The position numbers and the translations under genes were made by a program. Shown here in pieces: positions 34,601 through 36,463 of a DNA stretch of 36,463 nucleotides (positions are counted from its first letter, which is position 1; the number at the start of each line of letters is the position of its first letter). This stretch comes from Tubiluchus corallicola. Lineage: Eukaryota; Priapulida; Priapulimorpha; Priapulimorphida; Tubiluchidae. The stretch covers positions 1-36,463 of the forward strand of contig JAQGDQ010000762.1 in the NCBI GenBank assembly GCA_030141605.1, read 5' to 3'. The notes under the pieces were generated by a model that was not told the DNA's origin, ran no database searches, and saw only the letters and a list, made by a program, of their open reading frames with translations.

Positions 34601-36238
34601 GGTGACCTCTGAGTATGTTTTTGCATATATGGGTAACCAGTAAGGATAGGTGGCTATTAAGTATTCTTCAAAAACGGGTTTGGCTAGGTCATGTGACATG
34701 GGAAAAAATTCAAAATAGAGTGTTGTCAATAACTGGAAAAGTAAAAAAGCTGGAGTCACGAAACTTGCAGGGCAAATGCTGGCGGTACTGGCTCAGACAA
34801 CGGAATATTGAATGGTGACCTGGGTTAAAGGGTCAAGGACGGTAAACATCTATATGTTTTTGTTAGGTCCTAGTTCCTCCTACAGTTTTTGAACTAGGGC
34901 CACAAGTGGTGGCATGTAGCTTGGTGCTGTTCAGTTCTTGCACCATACGAGTGGCTAAACACAAGTCATCTGGAAGCGGTAATATTTTCACTAGTGGGCA
35001 AAACTGAAAATAGGGGGTTGGGCACAGATATTTTTCGGGTGTTGATCAACAATGACTTGTAGTACATGAAATGAAAGGTCCCTATGAAATAAAATGTTTA
35101 GGCTTGTGTGGGTAGCATAGATAGGCATTAATTATTAAAACCAAATCTAATTCTGTATTTTGCAAATTTCAATAATGTGTTAAGCTCCCAGAAAGTAAAT
35201 GTCATGCTCTGAATAGGAAAACTGAAACTGAAACTAAAATAGGCAAACAAAAGCTGAAAAATAATTTTAAATATGTTTGTTTTTCATTCCAAATAAGCAT
35301 TTCACCGGCATCTCTAACTCTAGCTATCCTGCCTAATCATCAGTTATGCCTACCGTCATAGTAAACCAATGCACCAACCATTTTGTCCTTCTTCAGCATT
35401 GGAAACAGTTCCAAGGCTTTGTTTTTTGACAAAAAATAGCTTGACTTAACATTTTGTCTACCAGCAACCAGATCATAACATTTAATGCCAACCCAGTAGT
35501 ATGGGATTTGCCACCATCTGTAACAAATGCATCGAAATTATTTTTTAATGTAATACTTGTCACTACTACAGAGCTACAAAAAACTTCTAAAAACCCAAAG
35601 ACGACTACATCTGCTATGAGAAATAAGATTTCCATGGTAAATAACCACACTTGCATAACAGATAATTCAAGATAGGAATTGTCAAATATTTTTATTACAG
35701 TTTGCCTTAACTTCCATTTGAATCTACTCTGAAATTTATATTGGCGACAGTTTTGTTGCCATTTTGCCACATGAACAAAAAACACAAGAATGCCTAAATT
35801 CTAGATAGTGCAGAGATATGTCGGTTATGAAACTCTAAAATATCAAATTATTTTTTGCAGTATAGTGTGATGCTGACAAAACAAAACTAACAAAAATTTA
35901 CGAAAGGTATAATCTTCTTCTGTAATGTTCTTCTCGCTCTCATAAATTGGGCATTTTTTAACCTTAGTTGCCCATTTGTCAGATAAGCAGATAATCTTTT
36001 TTCTTTAGAGTATTTCATGCTATATGCACTTCGTGTATTTCAAGACATCAAACTTGAATAACGCATAGTTGCACTATTTAATTCAAGAACAGAATGCCAA
36101 GTAAACTAACAAACAAATACTAGCCAGGGTATGTACTTACTTGTATACAGGCAACATAATAGGAAAGGGATATGACAAGTGTGGTGCAATCTTCAACAGA
36201 TTAGCTCTTTCATGTAAAGCTTCTTTAACCATTCGATA
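22652..36238 (-). CDS. GPD2: Mitochondrial FAD-dependent glycerol-3-phosphate dehydrogenase, C-terminal 12 exons (5' part outside window)
   Basis: Inner-membrane flavoenzyme that oxidises glycerol-3-phosphate to dihydroxyacetone phosphate and feeds electrons to ubiquinone (glycerol-phosphate shuttle). Exons from 5' to 3': 36141-36238, 35354-35517, 33799-33960, 33303-33447, 32700-32893, 31967-32101, 30378-30559, 29658-29789, 28844-29002, 24660-24845, 23782-23880, 22652-22765. All junctions are GT-AG with matching phase and give 589 residues plus TAG. Landmarks: YRMVKEALHERANLL at the start, WWQIPYYWVGIKCYD, NDARMNVAIALTAAR, CVVNATGPFTD, SMGLLDPATSDGRVIFFLPW, TIAGTTD, VRRGDVLAAWSGIRPLV, GGKWTTYR (split across an intron), then NEYACTAVDVISRRLRLAFL. 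Two degenerate EF-hands and RSGGGV follow at the end. About 130 N-terminal residues, including the dinucleotide-binding GxGxxG loop, lie beyond 36463. Introns range from 351 bp to 3998 bp. Confidence 0.96.
23782..24845 (-). CDS. GPD2: GPD2 EF-hand exons (24660-24845 and 23782-23880)
   Basis: These two exons encode the paired EF-hand module that gives animal GPD2 its calcium response on the intermembrane-space side. The first loop reads DKKNLGHITLND (partial-protein residues 502-513) and the second DVTRHGKIELGE (538-549). The helix pattern and the Gly at position 6 are kept. However, position 3 is Lys or Thr and position 5 is Leu or His, where side-chain oxygens normally bind calcium. Position 12 is Asp in the first loop and Glu in the second. 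The first loop at least should bind calcium poorly. The fold is clear; loss of binding is inference. Confidence 0.93.
23881..24659 (-). other. GPD2 intron between the EF-hand exons, with two adjacent small palindromes
   Basis: 779-bp intron. It contains CCCCTCTAAGAGGGG (24127-24141, perfect 7-bp arms around one base). Six bases later comes CACCCTGC-AAAAACA-GCAGGTG (24147-24168, one bulge). No exon is visible in it. Confidence 0.7.
25811..26140 (-). mobile_element. Second LINE relic: C-terminal end of an ORF2
   Basis: Minus-strand pieces in the order of a LINE C-terminus. First is LRTFCKVKENYDIEKY (about 26080-26135), then KFAFTKLRIS (about 26005-26040). A frame change leads to RHHKHNKIPANERYCTHCN, then EIEDGAHMLLHCSRCEQLR. 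The pattern TKxRxS, GRxxxIPxxERxCxxC and EDxxHxLLxC is the usual tail of CR1/L2/Jockey-group ORF2 proteins. Stops and frameshifts break it. It sits in the 4-kb GPD2 intron, in the same orientation as GPD2, and does not overlap in content with the LINE at 3979-5357. Confidence 0.72.
26534..26818 (+). repeat. Unnamed interspersed repeat, copy 1 (GPD2 4-kb intron)
   Basis: Shares an ordered series of words with 34529-35022: TAATAACTC, GCAC, GGGCAC, TATGTTTTTG, TAACC, CCTACAGTTTTTG, GGCATGTAGCTTGG or similar, GAGTCATTTG/CAAGTCATCTG, TTTTC-CTAG-GGGCAAAA and GGTTGGG. The two copies are diverged but colinear and have the same orientation. No coding capacity is recognised and no terminal repeats are seen. 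Confidence 0.55.
26913..27125 (+). other. Unrecognised 70-codon open frame in a GPD2 intron
   Basis: Antisense to GPD2. The product, with segments FSFEMFSNIIEKMRPSG and SRECLREFYNSLERERL followed by GLLDDISFFRN, is charged and helix-prone and looks protein-like. It could be a piece of a transposon protein. I recognise no family. No splice or promoter context supports expression. Confidence 0.25.
27248..27315 (+). repeat. Decayed tRNA-like sequence, possible SINE head
   Basis: TGTTGGCGCAATTGTAAGGG (27251-27270) resembles an A box and D-arm. GAGTTCGAATGTCC (27300-27313) resembles a B box with one inserted base. They are spaced about as in a tRNA, with TTTTGCATCTAAAA between them where an anticodon arm would be. 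The acceptor stem does not pair convincingly, so this is not a functional tRNA. A tRNA-derived SINE relic is the best reading. Confidence 0.4.
30825..31575. mobile_element. Possible foldback/MITE-like element with diverged inverted ends
   Basis: The left edge GGGCTGTGTCACACA (30825-30839) resembles the reverse complement of the right edge near 31560-31574, GGCCTGTGTCTCACA. Inside, ATAATCCATGG-AGGC and AGACGTTTTGC on the left (30985-31018) recur in inverted form at 31449-31492. Arms are eroded and gapped, and a target-site duplication is not clear. It lies within the GPD2 intron 30560-31966. Confidence 0.35.
34257..34440. repeat. Tandem AT-rich repeat with a (TA)n run and a 12-bp inverted repeat
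   Basis: Three diverged units of about 50-70 bp begin GAATCTTAC (34257), GAATATTC (34326) and GAATCTTC (34374). Each continues with a variant of ACAAACCATTTATTAAG. An uninterrupted AT dinucleotide run covers about 34300-34323. TGCAGAATCTTA (near 34254) and TAAGATTCTGCA (near 34288) form a perfect inverted pair. It lies in the GPD2 intron 33961-35353. Confidence 0.7.
34459..34830 (+). repeat. Two tandem units, 200-bp period, overlapping repeat copy 2
   Basis: AAGTATTTTTCAAAAAG at 34459 and AAGTATTCTTCAAAAACGG at 34659 start two diverged units. Both continue with GG(C/T)CA(G)GTCA, a GACATGG/AACATGG word, TAACT, AGCT-GA, TCA-GAAACTTGCA and finally AATGGTGACCT. The second unit carries an extra stretch of about 12 bp. 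The motif AGCTNGANTCANGAAACTTGCA ties the units to the interspersed repeat. Confidence 0.65.
34529..35022 (+). repeat. Unnamed interspersed repeat, copy 2 (GPD2 intron)
   Basis: Colinear with 26534-26818 but longer, because its 5' half is duplicated (200-bp period). The 3' half contains CCTCCTACAGTTTTTGAACT, GGCATGTAGCTTGG, CAAGTCATCTGG, ACTAGTGGGCAAAACTGAAAA and GGGGGTTGGGC; the counterparts in copy 1 are recognisable. No protein is encoded. Confidence 0.55.
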
Positions 36239-36463
36239 CTGCAGAGTAAAATGAACAATAATTTTCATAAAATTGTTTATAAATGCCAAAATTTAAAAAT
36301 GACAACACTAATTCATAAATGCTGCATATAAACTGTAAATTAATGGCTGAATTAGTTACATCACAAAATATCAGGGATTACATTTACTAAAAATCAAACT
36401 CAGCTCAGTTCAACTAATTACAACACTAGAAAACTTTCTAAGCTGTACCCTAAATGTTATAAA

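Overview
This is a eukaryotic nuclear window from an animal. All four recognisable genes are split by GT-AG introns, and one encodes mind bomb (MIB1), the Notch-pathway E3 ligase of metazoans. Non-coding DNA is AT-rich. Introns run from 110 bp to about 4 kb, and decayed non-LTR retrotransposons and palindromic repeats are scattered through them. A fairly compact marine invertebrate is the best fit. Strong 3' splice sites lie 24 and 10 nt before the initiator ATGs of the SLC20-type and MIB1 genes, and 5 nt before one candidate ATG of the Sec61-beta gene. That would suit a lineage with spliced-leader trans-splicing, such as tunicates, but the species is a guess.

Layout from left to right. Positions 1-2134 hold the N-terminal coding exon of a sodium-phosphate symporter (SLC20/PiT, minus strand). 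Just downstream of it is a roughly 1.6 kb element with long diverged inverted ends. Positions 3979-5357 are a broken LINE (plus strand) with reverse-transcriptase motifs. Positions 8816-14689 are a complete MIB1 orthologue (minus strand, three coding exons, 981 residues). Its last 868 codons lie in one uninterrupted exon. Positions about 17470-19248 are SEC61B (plus strand), diverging from MIB1 and converging on the next gene. Its intron 1 carries a 47-bp-arm hairpin. Positions 22652-36238 are the C-terminal 589 codons of mitochondrial FAD-dependent glycerol-3-phosphate dehydrogenase (GPD2, minus strand, 12 exons). The N-terminal exons lie beyond the right edge. GPD2 introns hold a second LINE relic, two copies of an unnamed repeat family, a tRNA-like relic, a foldback-like element and small palindromes.

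The four genes serve unrelated housekeeping or signalling roles: phosphate uptake, Delta ubiquitination, ER translocation, and the mitochondrial glycerol-phosphate shuttle. Nothing shows that they act together. I found no CRISPR array, bacterial operon or other recognisable new multi-gene system. The items most worth a second look are the hairpin inside SEC61B intron 1, the almost perfect 74-bp inverted repeat at 20307-20603, the splice sites abutting start codons, the 3'-biased intron loss in MIB1, and the eroded calcium-binding loops of GPD2.
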